A DNA stretch of 64,000 nucleotides, from positions 868,001 to 932,000 of the forward strand of contig NZ_CP053748.1 in assembly GCF_024400215.1 (NCBI RefSeq), written 5' to 3'. A program made the position numbers and the translations under genes. This document shows, in pieces, positions 19,379 to 28,833 of this stretch (the first letter of the stretch is position 1; each line of letters opens with the position of its first letter). The notes under the pieces are model-generated. The model ran no database searches and had not been told where the DNA came from. It worked only from the letters and a program-made list of their open reading frames with translations. The stretch is from Massilia sp. erpn (lineage in GTDB: Bacteria > Pseudomonadota > Gammaproteobacteria > Burkholderiales > Burkholderiaceae_D).

Positions 19379-21673
19379 TTACGCCAACTGCACCGGTGCC
19401 AACTTTAACAGCAAAATCAGGACCGAAGCGCCACTTCTATCGACATGGTTCTGGATATCGATCCGGCCCCCATGTTCATCGATAATCTTCTTCACCATCG
19501 CCAGGCCCAGGCCGGTGCCGCGCGCCTTCGAGGTGACATACGGTTCAAAGGCCCGCGCCAGGATTTTCGGCGCAAAGCCGGGGCCATTGTCGCTGATGAC
19601 CAGGCGCACCGCGACACGCGAACCGCCGTCGGCACTTTGATAATGGATTGCCTCGGTGGTCACGTCGATGCGCGGCGCCGGATTGCCGCCCGGCTGCTCG
19701 ACCAGCGCATCCTGCGCGTTCTGCAGCAGATTATGGATCACCTGGCGCAATTGCGTCGGATCGCCCATCACCAGCGGCAGCACCGGCGCCAGGTTCAAGC
19801 GGATGATATCGTGTCCTTCGCCGCCCGTGTACATATGCAGGATTTCTTCCAGCAGATCGTTCAGGTCCAGCTCTTCCAGCACGGCCGGCGGCGCCTTCGC
19901 GTAGTCGCGGAAATCGTCGACCATGCGCTTCATGGCCGCCACCTGGTTGACGATGGTGGTGGCGCTCTTGTTCAGCAGGGCCACGTCGGCCGCGTCGAGC
20001 TTGGGCTCGAGCTTCATCTGCAGGCGCTCGGCCGACAGCTGGATCGGCGTCAGCGGGTTCTTGATCTCGTGCGCCAGGCGGCGCGCCACCTCGCCCCAGG
20101 CCATCGAGCGCTGCGCCGAGATGACGTCGGTGATATCGTCGAACACCACCAGGTAGCCGCTGCCGTGCTGCTCGAGCGGCAGGCGCGAGCCGCGCGCCAG
20201 CAGGATCAGGTCATGCTCTTCCTCGCTGCCGGCCGGGCGCGGGATCTCGATCTGGCGCTGCCAGTGCAGCTGCACGCTGCGCCCGGCCGCCGTGTGCGCG
20301 CTCTGCGCCGAGAAGGCCGCGATCACGGCGGCGGCGAATTCCTGCATGCCGGCCACGGCGGCCAGCGGCTGGCCCACCAGGGTCACGCCGGCCTGCTGCA
20401 GGATGCGCTCGACCGAGTCGTTGCAGGTGACGACGTGGAATTCGCTGTCCAGCACCATCACGCCCGCCGACATATTCGCCAGCACCGATTCCAGGTGGGC
20501 CTTGGCGTTCTGCAGCGCGATGCGGTTCTGCTCCACCGTCGTGCGCGCGTCCGACAACTGGCGCGTCATGGTGTTGAACGATTGGGTCAGCGTGCCCAGC
20601 TCGTCGCTGCTGGCGACGATGGGGCGCGGAGACAGGTCGCCCTCGGCCACGGCGCGCGTGCCCTCGGCCAGCAGCAGCAGGGGCTGGGCCAGGTCGTTGG
20701 CGATCAGGAAGGCGGCGGCGATGGCGCCGAACACGGCCAGCAGCAGGGTCAGGGTCAGCGTTTCCACATACATCTTGCGCAGACCGTCGCGCGCCACGTA
20801 GCGCTGCTTGTATTCGCTGAGCGCGATGCGCAGCAGGTCGCCGTCCTTGGCCAGGCGCTGCGGCGCGGCCTGGATCACCTGCAGATAGCGCGGCGCCAAG
20901 CGCGAACCGTTCGGCTGCACCGTGTCCGGCACCTCGATCAGCACGCGCAGGCGCAGCACATTATTGGCGTCCGGCTGGGCCGGAATGCCGCCGCCGAAGC
21001 GCTCGTCGCCCAGCTCATTGCCGCCTTCCGGCGCCGCATACGGCGTGCCCGACTGGGCCTGGGCCAGCATCACGGTGTTCGGCAGGTCAGCGCTCAGATT
21101 GACGCGGCGCTCGCCCATGGCGCTGACAATCAGGCCGCCCTCGGCATCGACAATAATGGCGCTCTGGGTGCCGGGATGGCGCTTGACGAAGCGCGACAGC
21201 ACGGCCGGCGCCACATAAAATGGCTCCTGCGCCAGCACATTCACGGTCTGGCGCGCGCTCGCTTCCAGTTCGGTGAGCTGGGCTTCGAGCGCGGCGCGGC
21301 CCAGGTCGACGCCGGCGTCGAGCGCCTCCTCCACCCGCACATTGAACCAGGATTCGATCGAATGCGACACGAACTGCACCGAGACCAGGAATACCACCAG
21401 GCCGGGCAGCACGCCGATGCAGGCGAACAGCAGCACCAGCCGCGTCATCAGGCGCGAGCCGAATTTGCCGCTCTTGTAGCGCGCGTAAAGACGGAACAGG
21501 GAGACCCCGACCAGCAGCAGCAGGGCCACGGCCACGGCCGCGTTCAGGCCGAGCAGCCACGAATAGTAGCGGTCGAAGAAGCCGGAATTATCGGAGGCCG
21601 AGGCGAGCAGGAACAGCAGGATGCTGCAGGCAGCGCCGGCGACGACAAACAGATACCGCAAAGCCGACGACAC
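19379..21673 (-). CDS. NtrY-like sensor histidine kinase
   Basis: 764 aa from the GTG at 21673. It has an N-terminal membrane block (three hydrophobic segments up to about residue 125), a ~170-residue periplasmic sensor, another membrane helix (about 310), HAMP (LAQPLLLLAEGTRAVAEGD), PAS (VLDSEFHVVTCNDS), HisKA with the H-box LAHEIKNPLTPIQLSAERLQ, and HATPase with SDNGPGFAP and GTGLGLAMVKKI. This is the NtrY layout. I prefer the GTG at 21673 because it directly follows the DUF4390 stop with ggcgga upstream; an in-frame GTG at 21721 would overlap that gene by 46 bp. Together with the regulator it forms a two-component pair conserved after rsmB. Confidence 0.9.
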   Translation of the reverse strand: MSSALRYLFVVAGAACSILLFLLASASDNSGFFDRYYSWLLGLNAAVAVALLLLVGVSLFRLYARYKSGKFGSRLMTRLVLLFACIGVLPGLVVFLVSVQFVSHSIESWFNVRVEEALDAGVDLGRAALEAQLTELEASARQTVNVLAQEPFYVAPAVLSRFVKRHPGTQSAIIVDAEGGLIVSAMGERRVNLSADLPNTVMLAQAQSGTPYAAPEGGNELGDERFGGGIPAQPDANNVLRLRVLIEVPDTVQPNGSRLAPRYLQVIQAAPQRLAKDGDLLRIALSEYKQRYVARDGLRKMYVETLTLTLLLAVFGAIAAAFLIANDLAQPLLLLAEGTRAVAEGDLSPRPIVASSDELGTLTQSFNTMTRQLSDARTTVEQNRIALQNAKAHLESVLANMSAGVMVLDSEFHVVTCNDSVERILQQAGVTLVGQPLAAVAGMQEFAAAVIAAFSAQSAHTAAGRSVQLHWQRQIEIPRPAGSEEEHDLILLARGSRLPLEQHGSGYLVVFDDITDVISAQRSMAWGEVARRLAHEIKNPLTPIQLSAERLQMKLEPKLDAADVALLNKSATTIVNQVAAMKRMVDDFRDYAKAPPAVLEELDLNDLLEEILHMYTGGEGHDIIRLNLAPVLPLVMGDPTQLRQVIHNLLQNAQDALVEQPGGNPAPRIDVTTEAIHYQSADGGSRVAVRLVISDNGPGFAPKILARAFEPYVTSKARGTGLGLAMVKKIIDEHGGRIDIQNHVDRSGASVLILLLKLAPVQLA

Positions 21674-21675
21674 GC

Positions 21676-22311
21676 TTATTCCGCCCTGTACTGGAAGGAT
21701 TTCTTGTTTTCCAGCCGCCACTCGCTGTTATTGAAGGCATTGACCTGGATCGGTTTGGGCAGATAGTCGCGGTCCATGCCCATGCGCAGCGTGACGTTGT
21801 AGATCTCGCCCACTTTCAGCGTGCCGCGCGGCGCCACCACCCAGCGGTTGGGGCGGCGGATGAAGAACAGGGCATCGTCCAGCGAGGGGAAGCTTTGCTG
21901 TACGCTGCCGATCACATTCACATGGTATTGGCGGGTCAGCACATTGTAGGCAATGCGCGTGGTGCGCTTGGCCACCACGGCTTTTTCGTCGAACCAGTAC
22001 CAGCGCCGCCGCGTAAACTCGATGGCGGTGGTGAAATACAGCTGGATGCCGCTTTGCAGCGCCTCTTCCAGGCCGTGGTTCAGATCGAAGGAATAGGCGG
22101 CCGACAGGCGGTAGCCCTCTTCCGCCGCCTCGATATAGGCGCGGGTGATCTCCACGGTTTCATCGGCAGCGCGTACAGCCTGCGGCAGCAGGCAGGCAAG
22201 CAGAAGCAGCAACTGGCAAAGCAGATGTCGAAGAAAGCGTTGGGTCACGTGCGGGGTGCTCTTTAAATCCGTCAGTAAACTCGCCAGAAAACAGGGAAAA
22301 AGCCTACGCAT
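21676..22311 (-). CDS. DUF4390 family secreted protein
   Basis: 211 aa. The ATG at 22311 overlaps the end of rsmB by 8 bp. It has a basic N terminus, then a long hydrophobic signal segment (LLCQLLLLLACLLPQAVRA), so the mature part (~155 aa) is exported. Conserved features of DUF4390 are visible: RRRWYWFDEKAV in the middle and YHVNVIGSVQQSFPSLDDAL afterwards. The family almost always lies between rsmB and ntrY in betaproteobacteria, as here, suggesting a role with that sensor; function is unknown. A GTG at 22248 is an alternative start just before the hydrophobic core. Confidence 0.82.
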   Translation of the reverse strand: MRRLFPCFLASLLTDLKSTPHVTQRFLRHLLCQLLLLLACLLPQAVRAADETVEITRAYIEAAEEGYRLSAAYSFDLNHGLEEALQSGIQLYFTTAIEFTRRRWYWFDEKAVVAKRTTRIAYNVLTRQYHVNVIGSVQQSFPSLDDALFFIRRPNRWVVAPRGTLKVGEIYNVTLRMGMDRDYLPKPIQVNAFNNSEWRLENKKSFQYRAE

Positions 22312-23713
22312 TTTTCTCGAATAACGCGTAGAACAAGCCATCGTGATCCTGTCCGGCGCCGCCTGCCGGCAGCAACTGACCGGGCGCATCAAGCCGCGTG
22401 GCGCCATGGCGCACCGCGAAAGCGGCCGCCTGCGCCTCGGACTCCTGCGGCCACAACGAGCATGTCACGAACAGCAATTTACCATTGGGCCTTAACATCT
22501 GCCAAAGATTGTCTAAAATTTTGGCGGAAAGTGTTGCAAGTTGGAGGGTGTCGGACTTGCGGCGCAGCCAGCGGATATCCGGGTGGCGGCGCACGATGCC
22601 GGAGGCGGTGCACGGCACGTCAGCCAGGATGCGGTCGAACTGCTGGCCGTCCCACCAGCCGCGGTCCTGCGCTTCGGCGGCCTGCAAAGTGGCTTGCAAT
22701 TGCAGGCGATCGAGATTTTCCTGCACGCGCTGCAGGCGTTTCGGATCGGCGTCCAGCGCTGTCAATTTGACATCGGCCAGTTCCAGGATATGGCAGGTCT
22801 TGCCGCCGGGCGCGGCGCAGGCGTCCAGCACGCGCATGCCGTCCTGCACATCGAGCAGGGTGGCGGCCAGCTGGGCGCCGGAATCCTGCACCGACACCAG
22901 GCCCTCGGCGAAGCCCGGAATCAGCTGCACGCCAACCGGCTTGGCCAGGCGCACGGCGTGCGGCCCGATCTGGCTGGCGGCCAGGCCGGCCTGCTCCAGC
23001 AGTTTCAGGTAAGCGTCCACCGTGCCCTTGCGCGCATTCACGCGCAGGGTCAGCGGCGGCGGCGCATTGCCCGCTTCGAGCACGGCCTGCCAATCCTGGG
23101 GATAAGCGCTGCGCACCGCATCCATCCACCACTGCGGATAATTCCATTTGGCGGTGGGCTGCAGCAGGGCCGTTTTCAGCAGATCCTGGCGCTCGCGCAG
23201 GAAGCGGCGCAGCACCGCATTCATCATGCCCTTGGCACGCGCGGCGTCGGGATGGGCGGCGGCGGCCGTCACGGCCTGGTCGACCACGGTGAATTCCTCA
23301 TATGGCGCGTCCGCCCCTTCGGCCGCCGCCATCAGCGGCAGGGCGCAGGCCAGCAGGGCGCCGACCAGCGGCTCCGGCGCCTTGGGCGTCATCAGGGCCG
23401 TCAGGGCTTCGCTGCGGCCCAGCTGGCGCATGGCGCGGTAAGCGATGTCCTGGATCGCGCCGCGTTGCTGGGGCGAGGCGCCGCTGCTGGCGAACACCCC
23501 GGCCAGCGCCTGCGGCAGCGCCGTGCCGCCGCGCACCTGGACCACGGCATTGGCCGCGCCCAGGAGGGCGAAGGCCAGCGAATCGGGCTTCAGGTCAGCC
23601 TTGAACTGCGTCTGCAAGGCGGGTTTCAGGTCGCGGTGGTGGCTGGCCCGCAGCTTGGGACGGTCGGCCGCGGCCGGCTTGGCCTTCAGGGTCAGCGTTG
23701 AACGCTTGTTCAT
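22304..23713 (-). CDS. rsmB: 16S rRNA (cytosine-967-C5)-methyltransferase
   Basis: 469 aa. The N-terminal NusB-like domain (about 40-180) is followed by the RsmB/NOL1 methyltransferase core. AdoMet-binding motif: LDACAAPGGKTCHILEL near 305. Catalytic motifs: DVPCTASGIVRRHPDIRWLR near 375 (Cys of PCTASG) and LFVTCSLWPQESE near 430. The first ~40 residues are a basic low-complexity extension. It heads the rsmB-DUF4390-ntrY-ntrX cluster. Confidence 0.93.
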   Translation of the reverse strand: MNKRSTLTLKAKPAAADRPKLRASHHRDLKPALQTQFKADLKPDSLAFALLGAANAVVQVRGGTALPQALAGVFASSGASPQQRGAIQDIAYRAMRQLGRSEALTALMTPKAPEPLVGALLACALPLMAAAEGADAPYEEFTVVDQAVTAAAAHPDAARAKGMMNAVLRRFLRERQDLLKTALLQPTAKWNYPQWWMDAVRSAYPQDWQAVLEAGNAPPPLTLRVNARKGTVDAYLKLLEQAGLAASQIGPHAVRLAKPVGVQLIPGFAEGLVSVQDSGAQLAATLLDVQDGMRVLDACAAPGGKTCHILELADVKLTALDADPKRLQRVQENLDRLQLQATLQAAEAQDRGWWDGQQFDRILADVPCTASGIVRRHPDIRWLRRKSDTLQLATLSAKILDNLWQMLRPNGKLLFVTCSLWPQESEAQAAAFAVRHGATRLDAPGQLLPAGGAGQDHDGLFYALFEKNA

Positions 23714-24002
23714 ATATTAATCCGTGGGTGGCGCGCGCCCGCCCATCTTCGGGGCCGGACGGTCCCTCGTGAGGCCGTGTTGAGCGCGGAATTCTGCAAA
23801 GGGTGGATTGTAGCGGTTCGCGGCCGAATATTGCGGATTTCCCTCATTTACGCGCGAAATTCGGCAATCGGCACGCTGCGCGGCGGCGCCGGCGCCACCG
23901 CGCAGCGGCGCATCCCCGGCGCGTGTCCATGCCTGTGGCAAACCAGTATAATGTCCCCTCTTTCAGACGTTAGATAGCGCGGCCCGGCCGCCACCACAGA
24001 TT
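23714..24002. other. Divergent intergenic region rsmB/argS
   Basis: 289 bp without a gene. On the plus strand a TATAAT lies at 23947-23952, 51 bp before the argS ATG, with a poor -35 (tgtcca, 23924-23929, 17-bp spacing). Upstream is a 9-bp hairpin, gctgcgcgg/ccgcgcagc (23875-23906). The rsmB promoter must lie in the left half, but no clear hexamers were seen. Confidence 0.4.
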
Positions 24003-25712
24003 ATGCTCGCCCAACAAAAACAAGAGATTATTGCCCTGTTCCAGGCCGCCCTCACGCCGATCCTGGCCGGCACCGAAGTGACCGCCAACGTGGTGCTGGA
24101 GCGTCCGCGCGACGCCGCCCACGGCGATGTCGCCTGCAATATCGCCATGCAGCTGGCCAAACAGCTGAAAATGAATCCGCGCGAACTGGCGCAGAAAATC
24201 GTCGCCGCCGTGCTGGAAAACCCGGCCGGCAAGGCGCTCGTCGCCAGTGCCGATATCGCCGGCCCGGGCTTCATCAATCTGCGCGTGACCGAGGCGTCGA
24301 AACAGGCCGTGGTCAACGCCATCCTGGCGCAAGGCGCCGGTTTCGGCCACAGCACCGCCGGCAGCGGCAAGCATGTGATCCTGGAATTCGTCTCGGCCAA
24401 CCCGACCGGCCCGCTGCACGTGGGTCACGGCCGCCAGGCGGCGCTGGGCGACGCCCTGGCTTCGCTGTTCCTGGCGCAGGGCTTCGGCGTGACCCGCGAG
24501 TTCTATTACAACGACGCCGGCGTGCAGATCCAGACCCTGGCCTCCTCGGTGCAGGCGCGCGCGCGCGGCTTCAAGCCGGGCGACGCGGAATGGCCTGAAT
24601 CGGCCTACAACGGCGACTATATCGCCGATATCGCGGCCGACTTCCTGGCCAGGAAAACCGTGTCGGCTTCCGACAGCGAGCCGGTCACCGCTTCCGGCGA
24701 TGTGAACGATATCGACTCCATCCGCGCTTTCGCCGTGATCTATCTGCGCAACGAGCAGGACATCGACCTGCAAGCCTTCGGCGTGAAGTTCGACAATTAC
24801 TACCTGGAGTCCTCGCTGTACGCCGACGGCAAGGTGGAAGAGGCCGTGGGCGACATGATCGCCAGCGGCCACACCTACGAGGACGGCGGTGCCCTGTGGC
24901 TGCGCACCACCGACTTCGGCGACGACAAGGACCGCGTGATGCGCAAGTCCGAAGGCGGCTATACCTACTTCGTGCCGGACGTGGCCTACCACCTGGTGAA
25001 ATTCCAGCGCGGCTTCACCCAGGCCATCAATATCCAGGGTTCCGACCACCACGGCACCATCGCGCGCGTGCGCGCCGGCCTGCAATCGCTGAACAAGGGC
25101 ATCCCGCAGGGCTACCCCGACTACGTGCTGCACAAGATGGTGACGGTGATGAAGGATGGCGCCGAGGTGAAAATCTCCAAGCGCGCCGGTTCCTACGTGA
25201 CCGTGCGCGACCTGATCGAATGGTCGGGCGGCGGCGACATCACCAAGGGCCGCGACGCGGTGCGCTTCTTCCTCATCTCGCGCAAGGCCGATACCGAATT
25301 CGTGTTCGACGTCGACGTCGCGCTCAAGACCTCGGACGAGAATCCGGTGTACTACGTGCAGTACGCCCATGCCCGCATCTGCCGCATGCTGGAACAGTGG
25401 GGCGGCGACGAAGCCACGCTGGCAAATGTGGACCTGGCGCCGCTGACCGCGCCGACCGAACAGGCCATGCTGGCCACCCTGGCCCAGTATCCGGAAATGC
25501 TGGCGCGCGCCCAGACTGAACTGAGCCCGCACCAGGTGGCCTTCTACCTGCGCGACCTGGCCGCCAACCTGCACAGCTTCTACTTCGCCGAGCGCGTGCT
25601 GGTGGACGACGAAGCGCTGAAACTGGCGCGCCTGGCCCTGGTGGTGGCAACCCGCCAGGTGCTGCGCAATGGCCTGAGCCTGATCGGCGTCTCCGCGCCG
25701 AACCAAATGTAA
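24003..25712 (+). CDS. argS: Arginyl-tRNA synthetase
   Basis: Class I synthetase of 569 aa. The N-terminal Add-1 domain (1-~115) contacts tRNA. The HIGH signature is HVGH (139-142, in [12 protein letters not shown]). The KMSKS loop is relaxed to VKISKRAGS, as often in ArgRS. The C-terminal anticodon-binding helices end with the typical [14 protein letters not shown]. It heads a plus-strand run through to the second SPOR protein. Confidence 0.96.
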   Translation: MLAQQKQEIIALFQAALTPILAGTEVTANVVLERPRDAAHGDVACNIAMQLAKQLKMNPRELAQKIVAAVLENPAGKALVASADIAGPGFINLRVTEASKQAVVNAILAQGAGFGHSTAGSGKHVILEFVSANPTGPLHVGHGRQAALGDALASLFLAQGFGVTREFYYNDAGVQIQTLASSVQARARGFKPGDAEWPESAYNGDYIADIAADFLARKTVSASDSEPVTASGDVNDIDSIRAFAVIYLRNEQDIDLQAFGVKFDNYYLESSLYADGKVEEAVGDMIASGHTYEDGGALWLRTTDFGDDKDRVMRKSEGGYTYFVPDVAYHLVKFQRGFTQAINIQGSDHHGTIARVRAGLQSLNKGIPQGYPDYVLHKMVTVMKDGAEVKISKRAGSYVTVRDLIEWSGGGDITKGRDAVRFFLISRKADTEFVFDVDVALKTSDENPVYYVQYAHARICRMLEQWGGDEATLANVDLAPLTAPTEQAMLATLAQYPEMLARAQTELSPHQVAFYLRDLAANLHSFYFAERVLVDDEALKLARLALVVATRQVLRNGLSLIGVSAPNQM

Positions 25713-25733
25713 TTGCGAAGGACTTCCCGCACA

Positions 25734-26447
25734 ATGACTTTCCGCCCTATTTCCGTGCAACGCCAGCAAGGCAACACCCTGGTTGGCATCATCATCGGTC
25801 TGGTCATCGGTCTTGGCATCGCCGTCGTGGTGGCGCTGATGATCACCAAGGGCCAGTCGCCGTTCACCGACCGCGCCAGCAAGACAGGCAAGGCCAGCGA
25901 ACCGGCGGCAGGCCAGATTTCCGATCCGAACAAACCGATGTACGGCAATAAGGACGCCGCGCGCGACGCGGCCAAGGACTTCGCGCGGGAAGAGCCGAAG
26001 GCGCCGGTAGTGCGCGAGACCCCGGCCGCAACGCCGGCGCCAGCACCCGCCCTCGCCAAGGAAACGCCGAAAACGCCGCCGCAGCCGGATCCGCTGCAGC
26101 AGGTGGTGGACCGCATCGAGGCGCAGAATGCGCCGAAGACGGCAGCCAAGGCACCGGCTGCCGGCGCTGCGGCAGCTCCCGCCGCCGCGCCTGCCGCCGC
26201 CGGCGACGAAAAATGGGTCTATTATCTGCAGGCTGGCGCCTTCCGCGAAGCGGCCGATGCCGAGAACACGCGCGCCAAGCTGGCCCTGATGGGCTTCGAA
26301 GCCACCGTGTCCGACCGCACCACCGATACCGGCGTGCTGCACCGCGTGCGCATGGGTCCATTCACCCAGGTGGAAGCCATGAACAAGGTGCGTTCCAAAC
26401 TGTCCGAAAACGGCGTGGATGTCGCCGTCGTCCGCAACCAGCGCTGA
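25734..26447 (+). CDS. SPOR-domain membrane protein (FtsN-like)
   Basis: 237 aa. A short cytoplasmic N terminus is followed by one membrane helix (TLVGIIIGLVIGLGIAVVVA, about 14-33), a long Ala/Pro/Lys-rich periplasmic linker (about 40-160) and a C-terminal SPOR domain (WVYYLQAGAFREAADAENTR to the end). SPOR domains bind denuded glycan strands at the septum. The layout matches the FtsN-like protein that follows argS in Burkholderiales. The ATG at 25734 was chosen; gaagga lies about 13 bp upstream. Confidence 0.88.
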   Translation: MTFRPISVQRQQGNTLVGIIIGLVIGLGIAVVVALMITKGQSPFTDRASKTGKASEPAAGQISDPNKPMYGNKDAARDAAKDFAREEPKAPVVRETPAATPAPAPALAKETPKTPPQPDPLQQVVDRIEAQNAPKTAAKAPAAGAAAAPAAAPAAAGDEKWVYYLQAGAFREAADAENTRAKLALMGFEATVSDRTTDTGVLHRVRMGPFTQVEAMNKVRSKLSENGVDVAVVRNQR

Positions 26448-26476
26448 ACCGGCGCATATTCCTGAACGGAGCCACG

Positions 26477-27148
26477 ATGCAATTGCTGAAGAAGATACTT
26501 GCTGTCCTCGCCCTGTGCAGCGTGGCGCTGGGCGCCTCCGCCTCGCCCGCCGATCCGAAAAACGGCGTCGAATACACGACGCTGCCGACGCCGCAAAATA
26601 CCGACACCGGCAAGAAGATCGAGGTGATCGAGTTCTTCGCCTATTACTGCCCGCATTGCAATGCCTTCGAGCCTTCGCTGGCCGAGTGGGTGCGCAAGCA
26701 GGGAGACAACATCGTCTTCAAGCGCGTGCACGTCCCGTACGACAACAACACGCTGCCGCAACAGCGCCTGTTCTACACGCTGGAAGCGCTTGGCCTGCTG
26801 GAGCAGTACCACGCCAAGGTCTTCGCCGCCATGCACAAGGAGCGCAACCGCCTGCGCAGCGACGATGCCGTGTTCGAATGGGCCGCCAAGAACGGCATCG
26901 AGCGCAACAAATTCGCCGATGCCTATAACTCCTTCGGCGTAGCCGCCAAGGTGCGCCGTTCGGGCGCACTGATGGAAGCCTACAAGATCGATTCCTGGCC
27001 CGCCATCGTCATCGACGGCCGCTTCCAGACCGCGCCACATATGGCGCATTCGGCTGCCGGCGGCGCGCAGGATGAAGCGGCCTACCACCAGTCCGCCATG
27101 ACGGTGATGGACTACCTGGTGGCCAAGGCCAAGTCTGAAAAGAAGTAA
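26477..27148 (+). CDS. dsbA: Periplasmic thiol:disulfide oxidoreductase DsbA
   Basis: Introduces disulfide bonds into exported proteins. 223 aa. It has a signal peptide (MQLLKKILAVLALCSVALGA, cleavage after SAS near 23), then a thioredoxin fold with active site Cys58-Pro-His-Cys61 (FFAYYCPHCNAFE) and an inserted helical domain (about 85-160). The cis-Pro region is IDSWPAIVIDG. It starts 29 bp after the SPOR gene with acgga upstream. Confidence 0.95.
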   Translation: MQLLKKILAVLALCSVALGASASPADPKNGVEYTTLPTPQNTDTGKKIEVIEFFAYYCPHCNAFEPSLAEWVRKQGDNIVFKRVHVPYDNNTLPQQRLFYTLEALGLLEQYHAKVFAAMHKERNRLRSDDAVFEWAAKNGIERNKFADAYNSFGVAAKVRRSGALMEAYKIDSWPAIVIDGRFQTAPHMAHSAAGGAQDEAAYHQSAMTVMDYLVAKAKSEKK

Positions 27149-27184
27149 TATCCACCCCGGCGCGGCTGGGGATCTGAGCGCATC

Positions 27185-27964
27185 ATGGCACTGAACCGCG
27201 TTTTTATCACCGGCGCCTCGAGCGGCATCGGCGCCGCTCTCGCCATGCAATACGCAAGGCAGGGCGCCACGCTCGGCCTGCTGGCCCGGCGCGGCGACGC
27301 CCTGCAGGCGCTGATTGCCACCCTCCCCAATTCCGAACGCCACCGCGCCTATGCGGCCGATGTGCGCGACAGCACCGCCCTGCGCGCTGCCGCCGCGGAC
27401 TTCCTGGCTCATGCCGGCGGCGTGGACGTGGTGATCGCCAATGCCGGCATTTCGCACGGCACGCTGACCGAGCTGGCAGAAGACCTGCCGGTATTCGAAG
27501 CGGTGTTCGCCACCAATGTCATGGCCACCGTCGCCACCTTCTCGCCCTTTATCGCCGCTATGCGCGCGCAGGGAACGCCGGCGCGCCTGGTCGGCATCGC
27601 CAGCGTGGCCGGCGTGCGCGGGCTGCCGGGCGGCGGCGCCTATAGCGCGTCCAAAGCCGCAGTGGCCACTTACTGCGAATCGCTGCGGCTGGAAATGCGG
27701 CCGTATGGCATCCAGGTCGTTACCATTGCCCCCGGCTATATCGACACGCCGATGACGCAGAAGAATGCCTACGCCATGCCCTTCCTGATGGCGCCCGATC
27801 AATTCGCCGCCGCCGCCGTGCAGACGATTGCGCGCGGCAGCCGCTATCGCGTGATCCCATGGCAGATGGGCGTGGTTGCCAGAGTGCTGCGCCTGCTGCC
27901 CAATTTTATTTACGACCTGGCTTTTACAAGGGCGCCGCGCAAAGCGCGCAAGACCGCGATATGA
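27185..27964 (+). CDS. Short-chain dehydrogenase/reductase
   Basis: 259 aa classical SDR. The nucleotide motif TGASSGIG is at 9-16, the NAG motif is IANAGIS (84-90), and the catalytic Ser140-Tyr153-Lys157 lies in VGIASVAG and YSASK. Arg35/Arg36 after the second strand (LLARRGD) favour NADPH. The C-terminal residues (LPNFIYDLAFTRAPRKARK) form a basic amphipathic tail that may contact membrane, as in lipid-active SDRs. Substrate unknown. The stop overlaps the birA start (ATGA). Confidence 0.9.
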   Translation: MALNRVFITGASSGIGAALAMQYARQGATLGLLARRGDALQALIATLPNSERHRAYAADVRDSTALRAAAADFLAHAGGVDVVIANAGISHGTLTELAEDLPVFEAVFATNVMATVATFSPFIAAMRAQGTPARLVGIASVAGVRGLPGGGAYSASKAAVATYCESLRLEMRPYGIQVVTIAPGYIDTPMTQKNAYAMPFLMAPDQFAAAAVQTIARGSRYRVIPWQMGVVARVLRLLPNFIYDLAFTRAPRKARKTAI

Positions 27965-28833
27965 ACAACGATACCAACACCACGCTGAACGCAGCGGCCA
28001 TCGCGGCCGGCTGCGCCGCCAGCGCCTCCCAAGTCGCCATCGAAGTGGTGGCGGAAACCGGCTCCACCAATGCCGACCTGCTGGCGCGCCTGCCGGGCGC
28101 AGCGAAGGCCGCCGGCAATGCCGCCGCAACGGCCCAGGATGGCCAGGACGCGCTGGGCGATACCGGCCTGCTCGACGGCCCCACCCTGCGCATCGCGCAT
28201 GAACAGACGGCGGGACGCGGCCGCGCCGGCCGGCCCTGGCTGTCCGCGCCGGGCGCCTCGCTGACCTTCTCGCTGGCCTGGCCCTTCAAAGGCCCGCTGC
28301 AGCAACTGGCCGGTCTGCCGCTGGCGGTGGGCGTGGCCATCGCCGAAACCGTCGCCTCGCTCGGCGTGCCGGTGCAATTGAAATGGCCGAACGACGTGCT
28401 GCGCGACAGCGCCAAGCTGGCCGGCATCCTGGTCGAAACCCAGAGCGCGCCCGATGGCCGCATCTGGGCCGTGATCGGCTGTGGCATGAATCTGCTGATG
28501 CCCGACGAGCTGGAAGCGGGTATCGGCCGCAGCGACGTGGCGTCCGCGCCCTGGCTGGCGCAGATGGAACGCAACGCGCTGGTGGCGGCCCTGCTCAGCC
28601 GCCTGGCCGGCGCGCTGGCCGAATTCGACGATGCCGGCTTCGCCGCCTTCGCCGAACGCTGGAACGCGCTGCAAGCCTGGCGCGGCGAACCGGTCAGCAT
28701 CCTCGACCAAGGCCAGATCGTGCAGCAAGGCCTGGCGGCCGGCGTGGACGATATCGGCCGCCTGCTGCTCGACACACCGTCCGGCCGTGTCGCCGTGCTC
28801 TCGGGCGACGTCTCGCTGAGGCGCACTGCATGA
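27961..28833 (+). CDS. birA: Biotin-[acetyl-CoA-carboxylase] ligase
   Basis: Activates biotin as biotinyl-AMP and attaches it to BCCP. 290 aa. Biotin-binding GRGRAGRPW is at 85-93 and KWPNDVL at 141-147 (catalytic Lys141). The C-terminal SH3-like domain follows (from about 240). The N-terminal repressor helix-turn-helix of E. coli BirA is absent, so this is a group I ligase without operon-repressor function. An Ala/Gly/Asp-rich insertion (about 45-72) sits before the first catalytic motif. Translationally coupled on both sides (ATGA overlaps). Confidence 0.93.
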   Translation: MNNDTNTTLNAAAIAAGCAASASQVAIEVVAETGSTNADLLARLPGAAKAAGNAAATAQDGQDALGDTGLLDGPTLRIAHEQTAGRGRAGRPWLSAPGASLTFSLAWPFKGPLQQLAGLPLAVGVAIAETVASLGVPVQLKWPNDVLRDSAKLAGILVETQSAPDGRIWAVIGCGMNLLMPDELEAGIGRSDVASAPWLAQMERNALVAALLSRLAGALAEFDDAGFAAFAERWNALQAWRGEPVSILDQGQIVQQGLAAGVDDIGRLLLDTPSGRVAVLSGDVSLRRTA

